64,000 bases of DNA, taken from positions 1 through 64,000 of the forward strand of contig CAAGDV010000006.1 of assembly GCA_900768755.1 (NCBI GenBank), read 5' to 3'. The notes below the pieces were generated by a model. The model was given only the letters and a program-made list of their open reading frames with translations. It searched no databases and was not told the origin of the DNA. Both the position numbers and the translations under genes were made by a program. Below, piece after piece: positions 34,546 through 42,909 of this stretch. The stretch's first letter is position 1. Each line of letters starts with the position of its first letter. This stretch comes from Lachnospiraceae bacterium (GTDB lineage: Bacteria > Bacillota > Clostridia > Lachnospirales > Lachnospiraceae).

Positions 34546-36042
34546 CTACCATTGGATTGTGTAAAGTCTGTCGCCGGCGGGTCTGTTAAGCTCACCGGAA
34601 CTTACGATTGTTTTGGTAATGTTTTTGTAAGTCGGAAGCGTATCGTTGTGGGCTTTAACCTTTGCCTTAAGGTCAGCCTCAATCTCCTTAGCTTCCTTAT
34701 CCCCGTAATAATCCATATCAGGGGCAATCTCTATAGCTAAAAGCGGTCTTCCGCGAAGTTCATCTTCACGGACCACGCAGTCTGCGACGCCTTCGATTGT
34801 GCCAAAACTTTTCTGAAGCTCAAGGGGCGATATATTCTCCCCGTTCGGGAGAATTATCAGGTTCTTTCTGAGTCCCAGGATATGAAGGTAACCCTCCGCA
34901 TCGAATTCACCGATATCCCCGGTTCGAAGCCAGCCGTCCGATGTAAACACCTCGGCAGTCCTCTCGGGGTCCTTGTAATATCCCTTCATAACTACATCGC
35001 CGCGGACCTGAATCTCTCCATCGACAATTCTGACCTCGGTTCCGGGATACACCTTTCCGACGGAATCAGGCACCGTGCCGGTATCGACATTTCCGGTTAC
35101 GATATTCGCGGCCTCCGTGAGTCCGTATCCCACCAGAAGCTTAATTCCCATGTCCGCCGCCATCTTAATAAGCTTCGGCTGGACATACGCCCCGCCGCAG
35201 ATGATGGTCTCAATTCCTTTCAGAAAGTCAGCGCCTTTTATTCTGGCAACCGACAGAACCATCTCCGCAAGCCCCGGCACCAGTGTAAGTATCGTGGGTC
35301 GCATCCTTGGAATGTCAAAAACAATATTGCTCATATCCTCGCAGGCATATACAAGCGCTCCCGTGTAAATACAGGTGAGAAGCCCTCTGATTGCCCCAAA
35401 AACATGCGAGAGCGGAAGAATTGCAATCGTCCGCTGCATAAACGGATTGCCGGGTATATACAGGCCGTTGTGTGCAGCTCTCATGATTGCCTTGTGTGAA
35501 AGCATTGCACCGTACGGATTGCCCGGGTCATCGTTGACGGAAAAACATATAACCGCCGTGTCATCAGGACTTACCTGAGCCATTGCCGCCTCCCTATCGG
35601 AGGTCTCCGATATGTCGTAAGTTCTGATTCCCAGGTCATTGCACTCACCCATAAGCGTCGGGTGTACAAAAATACCTTTTATATCAAATTTGTCTATAAG
35701 TCTTAAAATATCGCTATGTGATAGCGCCTTCTCCGCTGCCGGAAGCATAATCACGGCACATCCCGCCGTGGGGATTGCCATATAAAGCTCCATCGCCGAA
35801 AGTCCGTTTGGTGCCAGCACCGCGATGTTGTCGCCTTTTACGAAGCCCTGTTCAGCCAGAAAAGCGCGTCTTTTTGCGATTCGTACATACAGCTCGCCGT
35901 AGGTAATCACATTGACCATGTCGCTTATCGCCGGGCACTCCGAAAAATTCTCCCTGCAGTTGTCAAGAAGCTCACAAAAAGTATGAAAAAGCGGAAGTTT
36001 TTTTGCATCCTCTTCACTAATTAGTCCGGTAAAATATTCCAT
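34546..36042 (-). CDS. AMP-ligase (acyl-activating enzyme) family protein with altered motifs
   Basis: This 498-residue ANL-superfamily protein keeps the fold and the later motifs: GYGLTEAAN, GWLRTGDIGEFDAEGYLH and LRKNLIILPNGENISP. The phosphate loop, normally TSGTTGxPKG, reads FSVNDDPGNPYGAMLSH, with Tyr in place of Lys. The C-terminal catalytic Lys, normally in TxxGK, reads NRPAGDRLYT, with Asp. Both changes would impair adenylation, so it may be an acyl-binding or transfer subunit, or use altered chemistry. Its ATG lies 8 bases after GGAAGG, 5 bases after the acyltransferase stop. Confidence 0.88.
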   Translation of the reverse strand: MEYFTGLISEEDAKKLPLFHTFCELLDNCRENFSECPAISDMVNVITYGELYVRIAKRRAFLAEQGFVKGDNIAVLAPNGLSAMELYMAIPTAGCAVIMLPAAEKALSHSDILRLIDKFDIKGIFVHPTLMGECNDLGIRTYDISETSDREAAMAQVSPDDTAVICFSVNDDPGNPYGAMLSHKAIMRAAHNGLYIPGNPFMQRTIAILPLSHVFGAIRGLLTCIYTGALVYACEDMSNIVFDIPRMRPTILTLVPGLAEMVLSVARIKGADFLKGIETIICGGAYVQPKLIKMAADMGIKLLVGYGLTEAANIVTGNVDTGTVPDSVGKVYPGTEVRIVDGEIQVRGDVVMKGYYKDPERTAEVFTSDGWLRTGDIGEFDAEGYLHILGLRKNLIILPNGENISPLELQKSFGTIEGVADCVVREDELRGRPLLAIEIAPDMDYYGDKEAKEIEADLKAKVKAHNDTLPTYKNITKTIVSSGELNRPAGDRLYTIQW

Positions 36043-36047
36043 CGTCT

Positions 36048-36773
36048 CTACCTTCCTGCCAGTTCTTCATCAAGCTTTGCCTGAATGACAGACTTAACCA
36101 GATTGCTTATCTCCGTCTTTTTGAGGTCTTTATAATCCTCATAAGGAATCGGAGGCAGAATATGCACCTGCGTCACGCATTTCTTTAGGGAGTTTCCGTT
36201 AAGCGCCTTGTACGAGTCAATGAGCACTATCGGAACAATCGGGGTCTTTGAATCAAGTGAGCACCTGAAGCATCCCGCATTGAATTTCTGGAGCGTATTC
36301 ATATTGTCCCCGTATCCGCCCTCGGGGAAAATAAGATATTTTCTTCCCTCGGCAACTTCTTTAGAAATCTCTGACAGAACCTGAATCTGCTGTCTCGGAT
36401 TCTCAAAATCCAGCCGCTTTCCGCCGACAAGGTCAATGACCTGCTTTGCAACAATCTTCTCGGACTGTTTTTTCTCCATTAACACTGCTGCGGGCGCATC
36501 GTGGTACAGAAGAATCCCCAGCGCATCGTATTTTCCCTGATGGTTGGCGTACATTATGTATCCGCCCTCCTTCGGAAGGTTCTCCTTGCCGAACACCTTT
36601 GTGGTGGTGCGTCCGCGCTTGCGCATATGGTCCATTATTTTCTGGGCAAACCTGTATTTCTCGAGTTCCCCGTATTTATCCGGGTTCGCCATATATTTTT
36701 TGTACGTATGAAGCATGTGAATCACAAAAAACGGGCTCGTCGCCGCAACATAATAAAATCTGAAAAGTCCCAT
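36048..36773 (-). CDS. PlsC-type lysophospholipid acyltransferase (first)
   Basis: This 241-residue protein has the acyltransferase motif NHQGKYDALG (NHx4D), FPEGGYGDNM as the second block and VPIVLIDSY as the last. An N-terminal hydrophobic helix (RFYYVAATSPFFVIHML) anchors it at the membrane. It moves an acyl group, from ACP or CoA, to a hydroxyl of a glycerol- or glycolipid. Within this cluster it is a candidate for attaching the product to a membrane lipid. Confidence 0.9.
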   Translation of the reverse strand: MGLFRFYYVAATSPFFVIHMLHTYKKYMANPDKYGELEKYRFAQKIMDHMRKRGRTTTKVFGKENLPKEGGYIMYANHQGKYDALGILLYHDAPAAVLMEKKQSEKIVAKQVIDLVGGKRLDFENPRQQIQVLSEISKEVAEGRKYLIFPEGGYGDNMNTLQKFNAGCFRCSLDSKTPIVPIVLIDSYKALNGNSLKKCVTQVHILPPIPYEDYKDLKKTEISNLVKSVIQAKLDEELAGR

Positions 36774-36789
36774 TGTATACCATCCTTAT

Positions 36790-37503
36790 CTATTGTGGAT
36801 AATCTTCCCAATATCCGGTCATCATCTTTTCAACGGCACGCACCGGAATGAGCGGCGCACAAACCTTTTTTGTTGTCTCATCCGACAGCTTTCCGGACGA
36901 AGCGAGTTCGGCGCCGGCGGCCTTTACCTTGTCAAGATATGCCTTAAGAATCGGTTGCATCTGCGGCAGCATCAAAATCTCACCCTGGGGGCAGAACACT
37001 GTGCTGTAATTGCCGCGTCCGCATATCATGTCGAACTGGAGCTTCACCGAATCATACACATAATCGGTGGAAGCATGCGCGCAGCTTGAAACCAGAACAA
37101 GCTTCTTCTGCGACAGGTCGTATCGAAAATCCATGATTATCAGGTCATCCTCTTTTGCGAGCCTGCCCTTGTAGGGCATCTTAAGCGGCAAAAGCCTGTC
37201 AAGCATTGTTTTGAGCATGGACGATACACCGAAAAAATACAGCGGAAATGCAAAAACAATGACATCATTTGCAAGTATCTGCTCCCTTATGTAAGTCATA
37301 TCATCATCAATAACGCAGCTTCCCGGCTTTACCTTCCAACAGTAAAAACAGCCGCGGCAGTGTCCGATATTCATTTTCCCGAGCTCAATCGTGGTAACCT
37401 CAATGTCTCCCGCCGATTCAATACCGCTCACAAAGCTGTCCGCCACCATTTTGGAATGGCTGCTTTCGCCCTTAAGGCTTGCGTTAATTACAAGTACATT
37501 CAT
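36790..37503 (-). CDS. NAD(P)H-dependent FMN oxidoreductase / flavodoxin-fold protein
   Basis: The ATG at 37503 (MNVLVINASLKGESSHSKM, 237 residues) lies 7 bases after GAGG, just past the patatin stop. The flavodoxin-like FMN loop (NASLKGESSHSK) is followed by HCRGCFYCWKVKPGSC, a cysteine set found in iron-sulfur flavoproteins and related reductases, and by VFAFPLYFFGVSSMLKT. It may reduce or desaturate the chain, but its role in the cluster is a guess. Confidence 0.85.
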   Translation of the reverse strand: MNVLVINASLKGESSHSKMVADSFVSGIESAGDIEVTTIELGKMNIGHCRGCFYCWKVKPGSCVIDDDMTYIREQILANDVIVFAFPLYFFGVSSMLKTMLDRLLPLKMPYKGRLAKEDDLIIMDFRYDLSQKKLVLVSSCAHASTDYVYDSVKLQFDMICGRGNYSTVFCPQGEILMLPQMQPILKAYLDKVKAAGAELASSGKLSDETTKKVCAPLIPVRAVEKMMTGYWEDYPQ

Positions 37504-37505
37504 CC

Positions 37506-38381
37506 CTATACCTCTTCGGAAGCATCCGTGCATCCCAGAAAAGCCTTAATTTTGTCAAGATTCTCGGATGCTATTTTTCTGCCGTTTAGGTAAAATTCTT
37601 CAACCTTGCGGTTGTCCTGCTCAAACTTTTTGATGCAGTCCATGTCAGGTCTTAGTACCATTGCGACGCCTTCCTTTTCAAGTCTGTTAAGCTGTTTAAG
37701 CTGTTTTCTGTACACATCGCCGCGCTTAAGCAGAGCCTGATAGAAATTGGGATATTTGCGGCCGTACGCCATCGACATGACAGCTTTTATTTTGTTGTAA
37801 TTGGTAGGACCCTCCTTGAGGTTCTTGGTCATTATGACCAAAAGCCTGTCACAGCCTTTGCTTAACGCCCTCTCAACGGGAATCGAGTCGCAGATGCTTC
37901 CGTCCAGATAATGCTGACCGCCTATCTCAACCGGCTTGCACATAATCGGAACAGAGCATGAGGCTTTTCCGAGGTTAAGGAACTTATTAACATCCTCGCG
38001 CTCGTCATAATACTCGGCCAAGCCTGTATCACAGTTGGCCACAACCACTTCAAGCTCCGTAGGCGAATTCTTAAATGTATCAAAATCGTACGGGAACTGG
38101 TTGTAAGGATAATCAAAAAACATCATATCCAGGTTCAAAAAACGTCCGTGCTTAAACAACTGTTTCATTCCGAAATAGTTGTCCCTGCGGTCCGACGGCT
38201 TGATGACATTTCTGGTTCTTCCGATCTGTCTGCTGACAAATCCCATGCCGTTTCCGGCGCCGGCTGACACGCCGACCACATAATCCGTATTTATGTTGTT
38301 TTCCATGAGAACATCCAGAACTCCTGACGTAAACACGCCTCTGAATGCGCCTCCCTCCAATACAAGTCCGGTCTTCGGCAT
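37506..38381 (-). CDS. Patatin-like phospholipase
   Basis: This 291-residue protein has the oxyanion loop GGAFRGVFTSG, the nucleophile Ser in VGVSAGAGNG and the Asp in YLDGSICDSIP, a Ser-Asp dyad hydrolase. It resembles YjjU-type patatins, cytoplasmic and without signal. In the cluster it could release, edit or transesterify the acyl product. It lies 12 bases after the second ACP gene. Confidence 0.9.
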   Translation of the reverse strand: MPKTGLVLEGGAFRGVFTSGVLDVLMENNINTDYVVGVSAGAGNGMGFVSRQIGRTRNVIKPSDRRDNYFGMKQLFKHGRFLNLDMMFFDYPYNQFPYDFDTFKNSPTELEVVVANCDTGLAEYYDEREDVNKFLNLGKASCSVPIMCKPVEIGGQHYLDGSICDSIPVERALSKGCDRLLVIMTKNLKEGPTNYNKIKAVMSMAYGRKYPNFYQALLKRGDVYRKQLKQLNRLEKEGVAMVLRPDMDCIKKFEQDNRKVEEFYLNGRKIASENLDKIKAFLGCTDASEEV

Positions 38382-38393
38382 TGCTATCTACCT

Positions 38394-38624
38394 CTATTTC
38401 TCAGTCTTATCAGCTATATAATCGCATACATCGGCAACAGTGTTAAGAACTGCGCCATCCTCGAAGGTAATTCCGTACTCATCCTCAATTGATACAGCAA
38501 GAAGCATCATTGTGAGTGAGTTGAGTCCCAAATCCTCGGTAAGTGAACTGTCAAGTGCAATCTCCTGCGGATCAATCTCAGGAATAATATTGCTAAAAAT
38601 CTCCAAAAGCTTGTCAAAAATCAT
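38394..38624 (-). CDS. Acyl carrier protein (second)
   Basis: This 76-residue carrier has its phosphopantetheine Ser in DLGLNSLTMM. It is less like the fatty-acid ACP than the first one. It overlaps the end of the acyltransferase gene by 4 bases and so may hand acyl groups to that enzyme. Confidence 0.92.
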   Translation of the reverse strand: MIFDKLLEIFSNIIPEIDPQEIALDSSLTEDLGLNSLTMMLLAVSIEDEYGITFEDGAVLNTVADVCDYIADKTEK

Positions 38625-39250
38625 TTTTCTGCCCCTTTCTTCATAAGTTCTATAATTATCTGCCTGAACCGCTCGCTCTCTGTCTCAAGATATTCGGGCT
38701 TCAGACCTTTGTTCTCTTCCGTCAGTGCTGTAGGCGTACCGATTACCACCTTCTGTCTTTTGCCGAACGCCTTGTATTCGCGGCACACGGCGTACGGAAC
38801 AATCATCGCCCCCGTCATCACCGAAAGCATCACAAAACCCGGTTTGAATTCCCGCGGTTCGGCTTCCCTGCCGGTCCGCCCTTCCGGAAAAATAATGACT
38901 GACTGATTATTCCGGATGGCCCCCGTCGAAAGCCTTAACCACCCCGTGTCGAGTCCGAATCTGTCCATCGGGATAGCACGGTTTCTTTTGAGGAACCAGT
39001 TGAATTTCGGTTTCTCGTACCAGTCTTTTGCTACAAGTATGCAACCTTTAGCCGGTGCAAAAATCACCGATGTCATAACTCCGTCCATGTGACTTGTGTG
39101 GTTGCCCACAAAAATCACCGGCCGGTCGTACTTTATTCTCTTCTGACTGCTGTCTATGTAAATGAGCTTCGGTCTGTATGCGGCTCTGACATATAAAGTC
39201 ATGATACCGCGGCCGATTGCCGCTGCGACTTTTTGTATAAAATTAAGCAT
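38621..39250 (-). CDS. PlsC-type acyltransferase (second)
   Basis: This 209-residue protein has the motif NHTSHMDGV (NHx4D), RNRAIPMDRF, and FPEGRTGREAEPREFKPG, closer to 1-acylglycerol-3-phosphate acyltransferases than the first copy. It starts 0 bases after the six-TM gene stop. Two acyltransferases beside two ACPs suggest stepwise acylation of an acceptor. Confidence 0.9.
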   Translation of the reverse strand: MLNFIQKVAAAIGRGIMTLYVRAAYRPKLIYIDSSQKRIKYDRPVIFVGNHTSHMDGVMTSVIFAPAKGCILVAKDWYEKPKFNWFLKRNRAIPMDRFGLDTGWLRLSTGAIRNNQSVIIFPEGRTGREAEPREFKPGFVMLSVMTGAMIVPYAVCREYKAFGKRQKVVIGTPTALTEENKGLKPEYLETESERFRQIIIELMKKGAEK

Positions 39251-39832
39251 CTATCCCACCAACCATCCGATATATTGCATAATCGCAAGAATTCCGGCAA
39301 TAATCAGTAGGATTCCGCCCGTCCAGTATACTCTTTTGTCAAGCTCACCGTTGCGGTATCCCACAAACACGCCCACAACCACGATGCCGAGAGTGGTCAC
39401 GCAAATCATAATGCCCAGATGAAGTGCATTGAGAAGCATCAGTCCTCCGGCGAATCCCGCAAACAGGGTAAAAATACTTGTGTAGGACGCTATTCCGCAT
39501 ATTCTTTTGAAATCAATGTCCGAGCGGACCTCCGGCACAGCTTTTTTGAAATATATCAAAAACAGCTTGATTCCTCCGAGCCCGATAAGAATGATTCCGG
39601 CAAAAAGCTTCCATATCATTCTTACCTCATGTGTATATTTCTCTATCGGAAGAAGCGACGCAAGCCAGCAGCCGATGGTCAGCGCAACTATCTGCCAGGC
39701 GCATACCATCAGGCACATCAAAACAATTCTTCGTCCCTTCACGTCCCCCAATACGGAACCCTGGGCAACCGATACCGAAAGGACTTCAAATGCAAGTCCG
39801 AGACCTATGAGTATTATCATTACTATATCCAT
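39251..39832 (-). CDS. Six-TM MntP-like membrane protein
   Basis: I place the start at 39832 (MDIVMIILIGLGLAFEVLS); the ATG three codons earlier sits only 1 base after the GGG box. About six membrane helices and GLAFEVLSVSVAQGSVLG recall the MntP manganese exporter, but the Asp of the family's DAF motif is replaced by Glu and shifted. First gene of the operon. It may move an ion or the lipid product; the assignment is tentative. Confidence 0.72.
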   Translation of the reverse strand: MDIVMIILIGLGLAFEVLSVSVAQGSVLGDVKGRRIVLMCLMVCAWQIVALTIGCWLASLLPIEKYTHEVRMIWKLFAGIILIGLGGIKLFLIYFKKAVPEVRSDIDFKRICGIASYTSIFTLFAGFAGGLMLLNALHLGIMICVTTLGIVVVGVFVGYRNGELDKRVYWTGGILLIIAGILAIMQYIGWLVG

Positions 39833-39933
39833 TACTTTCATGCCCTTCTAACACAGTCGTTTCGAATTTACCACTGAATAATATAAAAAAAAGGACTTTT
39901 CGTCCATATACAATGTCGGAAATATGTATTTTT

Positions 39934-39961
39934 CGACTACATTTTGGCAAAAATGTAGTCG
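39934..39961. promoter_or_regulatory. 12-bp-arm palindrome, candidate TetR operator
   Basis: CGACTACATTTT (39934-39945) and AAAATGTAGTCG (39950-39961) pair perfectly around GGCA. It lies between the TetR gene and the cluster it precedes. Its GTCG end is shared with a second, imperfect hairpin (39958-39984) right after the TetR stop, so in RNA the two would be mutually exclusive. A short GGAC/GTCC stem with eight T on the minus strand (39905-39885) follows. On the minus strand TTGCCA inside the palindrome and TACATA 16 bases on may be the cluster promoter. Confidence 0.55.
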
Positions 39962-39989
39962 GGGCAGTAAAAAACCGTCCCGACCGATA

Positions 39990-40532
39990 TTACATAATCT
40001 CGTATATTGTGTGCTCCATAAGATACTTATACATATCAAGTATATCCGTAAGCCCGTCATCTCCCGATTCAAAAAGAATGTAGCGGATTACCGTCATAAG
40101 ACCCGCGGCGTAGTACTGTGCCACAAGCCTGGTGCTGACTTTGCCGGTCTTAACCTTCTCTGCCTCAACAACCTTGGAAAAAACATCCGTAAGGCGATTG
40201 TGAAGCGTCTCGCCAAACCCGTTCTGACCGTTGATGTCAAAGGCCTTCCGGTAATACTCCTTGTCCGCATAGAAGCCCGTGAGTATCGTCTTTATGCCTT
40301 CGCCCCCTTGTCCCGCAAGCAGAAGTTCCTCTCCCTTTGTGAGAATCTCATCCTGCAAAATCCACTCGACAAGCTCGTATTTATCATGAAAATGATTATA
40401 AAAGGTAGGCCGGATGACATTGGCGTGATCCGTAATCATTTTAATTGTAATTTTGTCAAAAGAGAGCTGCATCAGCAATTCCTTGAAGCTGTTGGCAATA
40501 AGTCTCTTTGTGAGCTCCTTAATCTGTTCCAT
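39990..40532 (-). CDS. TetR/AcrR-family regulator
   Basis: The ATG at 40532 (MEQIKELTKRLIANSF, 180 residues) follows GAAGGA by 5 bases; a longer frame adds ten unlikely residues. The HTH is FDKITIKMITDHANVIRPTFYNHFHDKYEL. The ligand-binding half (about 70-180) is helical, with no recognisable effector pocket. It is immediately upstream of the lipid cluster and likely controls it through the palindrome at 39934. Confidence 0.9.
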   Translation of the reverse strand: MEQIKELTKRLIANSFKELLMQLSFDKITIKMITDHANVIRPTFYNHFHDKYELVEWILQDEILTKGEELLLAGQGGEGIKTILTGFYADKEYYRKAFDINGQNGFGETLHNRLTDVFSKVVEAEKVKTGKVSTRLVAQYYAAGLMTVIRYILFESGDDGLTDILDMYKYLMEHTIYEIM

Positions 40533-40580
40533 TACATTCCTTCTAAGCAAAAAACACTTCAATCACATACATATACGTTA

Positions 40581-40609
40581 AGTATAGCACAAAACCGCTT
40601 ATTTGACAA
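40581..40609 (-). promoter_or_regulatory. Promoter of the TetR gene
   Basis: TTGTCA (40609-40604), a 17-base spacer and TATACT (40586-40581) on the minus strand. The -35 lies within the last codons of the GH13 gene. Confidence 0.65.
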
Positions 40610-42704
40610 ATATCATTCCCGACAGCGGCGGCAGAACCACATTCATTCTCCCCCCGACTATCTCATATTCGGTATTGTCGCACCTTACGCCGCCCTCAGT
40701 GCTTTCAAGTGCGAGCTTTAACACGCCGCTTCTTCCCGCTCCGCATTCCCACACATTAATCGTGACAACTCTTTCGCTGTCGTTATTGTTGATTGCGGTG
40801 ATTGCCACGGAATCATGCGTAAATCTTCCGTAGACAAGCACATTGTATTCGCCGTAAAGACTTTTGTATGAGCCGGTCACAAGTGCCGGAACCGACTTGT
40901 GGAGTGCAATGATTTTTTTATGAAAATCTATGAGTTCAAGGTCCTCCCTACCCCACGGATATGTCCGCCTGTTGTCGGGGTCGGTCCAGCCACAGAGTCC
41001 CGCCTCGTCACCGTAGTATACGGTCGGCGCGCCCGGCCAGGTCATCTGAATAACCACCGCCTCGCGGAAAACGGCTTTATTGACTCCCATATCGGCGGCC
41101 TCTGCTCCCCTTGAATTGGTTCTGCCGACCGTCCGGTTGGTTCTGGTAAGAAATCTTGAATGATCATGATTTGACAGCTCATTCATTGATATCCTGACGG
41201 GAGAACCACCCATCCTTGACATATTGTGCCTCATGGAATCAAAAAAATACGCCGGATTGCCTATTTTATCGGGATTAAAAGCGTCGCTGTGCTTCTCCAT
41301 TCCCGTCAGAAACCATGTGACGGGCTCCATAAAGGCATCATAGTTCATTATGGTATCCCACTCGCCGCCGCAGAGCCATGAATGGCAATCTCCGTAATGC
41401 TCCGCCATAATTACCGCCTCCGGATTGGCTGCCTTCACATTCTCGCGGAACCTGCGCCAGAAATAATGGTTATAATTCTCGCTGAAGCCCAGATCCGCCG
41501 CAACATCCAGTCTCCATCCGTCAACATTGTACGGCGGCGACACCCATTTGCGTCCGATGGACAAAATATATTCCTCGAGTTCTTTTGAGCCCTCGTAATT
41601 GAGCTTCGGAAGGGTATCATGTCCCCACCATCCGTTGTAGCTACCGTTGTACGGCCATGCATTCGGATTGTTAAACTGAAAGAAATTGCGATACGGGCTG
41701 TCCTCAGACACGTAGGCGCCTTTTTCAAAGTCCTCACTGCCCTCATATATACGCTCCCTGTCGAGCCATTTGTTAAATGAGCCGCAGTGATTAAACACGC
41801 CGTCGATAATTACCCTGATTCCTCTTTTGTGCGCTTCCTCGACAAGATGGGCAAAAAGCTCATTGCTTGCCTTAAGGTTGGCGAGGCTTGTGACTCTCTT
41901 TCTGTAGCAGGTTGCCTGCGAATTGTCGTTGCAGCCCTCCGGCACAGCCTCCCCTCCGTCATCCACAATGACGCCGATATGCGGGTCAATATAGTCATAG
42001 TCCTGAATATCGTATTTGTGGTTGGAAGGCGATACAAAAAGCGGATTAAAATATATGCACTGGATGCCCAGGTCCTTAAGATAATCAAGTTTCTCGATAA
42101 CGCCCGCCAGGTCGCCGCCGTAAAACTCTCTTACTCCCATTGCCGCCGGGAGCTTATTCCAATCCCTGACCTGATTGACCGGCTCGCCAATATAGATATA
42201 TTCCCGGTCCACAACATCATTGGACCGGTCACCGTTTCTGAAGCGGTCCACATATATCTGGTACATAACGGCGCCCTTTACCCAGTCAGGCGTCTTAAAG
42301 CCCGGATAAATCACAAAATTATAGTCCTGGTTAAGGTCCGTGGTCGCCCCAAGCTGATTAAAAAACAATACGGAAAGCCCCCCGGTAATTTCAAAATAGT
42401 AACTCACCGGACTGTCTTCCACATGTATTGCGGTGCAGTAATAATCAAACACTTCATCGCGCTCGGACAGCGCCATGTCATAAGCGCGGTTCTCCGTAAT
42501 CAGTCTCACACCGTCGATATTGTACCTCGCGGTTCGAAACCTTATCGTAACATCACTGTCCGCATCAGGCTCGCACGGTATACGAAACTGTTCTGTAGCA
42601 TCGTGAAAAAGAGCTCTGGCGTTAAGTACCGGTCTCATTCCCGACAGATACTGCCATACCATCTGATCCGATGTCATATTATCAAATTTCAGGCTAATTT
42701 CCAT
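40599..42704 (-). CDS. GH13 alpha-amylase / neopullulanase-type enzyme
   Basis: This 701-residue cytoplasmic protein has an N-terminal beta domain (about 1-125), as in cyclomaltodextrinases, then a GH13 barrel: AVMYQIYVDRF, YFNPLF, nucleophile Asp400 in DGWRLDVAADLG, acid Glu435 in MAEHYGD and the third acid in ELSNHDHSRF. A C-terminal beta domain closes it. It hydrolyses maltodextrins or related alpha-glucans. It has its own promoter downstream of the ftsH terminator. Confidence 0.92.
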   Translation of the reverse strand: MEISLKFDNMTSDQMVWQYLSGMRPVLNARALFHDATEQFRIPCEPDADSDVTIRFRTARYNIDGVRLITENRAYDMALSERDEVFDYYCTAIHVEDSPVSYYFEITGGLSVLFFNQLGATTDLNQDYNFVIYPGFKTPDWVKGAVMYQIYVDRFRNGDRSNDVVDREYIYIGEPVNQVRDWNKLPAAMGVREFYGGDLAGVIEKLDYLKDLGIQCIYFNPLFVSPSNHKYDIQDYDYIDPHIGVIVDDGGEAVPEGCNDNSQATCYRKRVTSLANLKASNELFAHLVEEAHKRGIRVIIDGVFNHCGSFNKWLDRERIYEGSEDFEKGAYVSEDSPYRNFFQFNNPNAWPYNGSYNGWWGHDTLPKLNYEGSKELEEYILSIGRKWVSPPYNVDGWRLDVAADLGFSENYNHYFWRRFRENVKAANPEAVIMAEHYGDCHSWLCGGEWDTIMNYDAFMEPVTWFLTGMEKHSDAFNPDKIGNPAYFFDSMRHNMSRMGGSPVRISMNELSNHDHSRFLTRTNRTVGRTNSRGAEAADMGVNKAVFREAVVIQMTWPGAPTVYYGDEAGLCGWTDPDNRRTYPWGREDLELIDFHKKIIALHKSVPALVTGSYKSLYGEYNVLVYGRFTHDSVAITAINNNDSERVVTINVWECGAGRSGVLKLALESTEGGVRCDNTEYEIVGGRMNVVLPPLSGMIFVK

Positions 42705-42732
42705 AATGGTTCTCCATTCCTATACTCTAACC

Positions 42733-42761
42733 ATTTTACTCAATTTCACGCAATATGTAAA
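42733..42761 (-). promoter_or_regulatory. Candidate promoter of the GH13 gene
   Basis: TTTACA (42761-42756), a 17-base spacer and TAAAAT (42738-42733) on the minus strand, ending 28 bases before the ATG. Confidence 0.6.
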
Positions 42762-42763
42762 GC

Positions 42764-42794
42764 AAAAAGGACAGCTTCCGTTGCTGTCCTTTTT
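42764..42794 (-). terminator. Terminator downstream of ftsH
   Basis: AAAAAGGACAGC (42764-42775) and GCTGTCCTTTTT (42783-42794) pair perfectly over 12 bp with a 7-base loop. T-runs on both strands make it work in either direction. Confidence 0.88.
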
Positions 42795-42847
42795 GGAGAA
42801 GGTATTTCATTTCTTATGGGGTGTAGTAAAACTATATAAAATGTATT

Positions 42848-42882
42848 GGGGGTTACAATGTAAGTATAACAATGTAACCCCC
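42848..42882 (-). repeat. Inverted repeat just after ftsH
   Basis: GGGGGTTACA (42848-42857) and TGTAACCCCC (42873-42882) pair exactly. It sits 28 bases past the ftsH stop and 54 bases before the terminator proper. It may slow the polymerase or protect the 3' end of the message. Confidence 0.55.
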
Positions 42883-42909
42883 ATAAGTGTGCACAAACTT
42901 GCACAATTT

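Larger units (their letters stand above)
28024..39832 (-). other. Thirteen-gene polyene/lipid-type biosynthetic operon
   Basis: All genes run on the minus strand; most gaps are under 20 bases or overlaps, the larger ones being 45 bases before the first carrier gene's upstream neighbour and 146 bases (34095-34240) between carrier and ketosynthase genes. Order of transcription: six-TM protein, acyltransferase, ACP, patatin, flavoprotein, acyltransferase, AMP-ligase-like, ACP, ketosynthase-CLF fusion, ketoreductase, dehydratase, malonyltransferase, carboxyltransferase. Missing are FabH, enoyl reductase, biotin carboxylase, BCCP and thioesterase. The enzyme set would build an unsaturated chain and hand it to an acyl acceptor. 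The product is inference. Confidence 0.75.

Noticed and set aside
41787..42839. Forward 350-residue ORF
   Set aside because: Antisense to the intact GH13 enzyme, runs into the ftsH terminator region, no ribosome site or domain.
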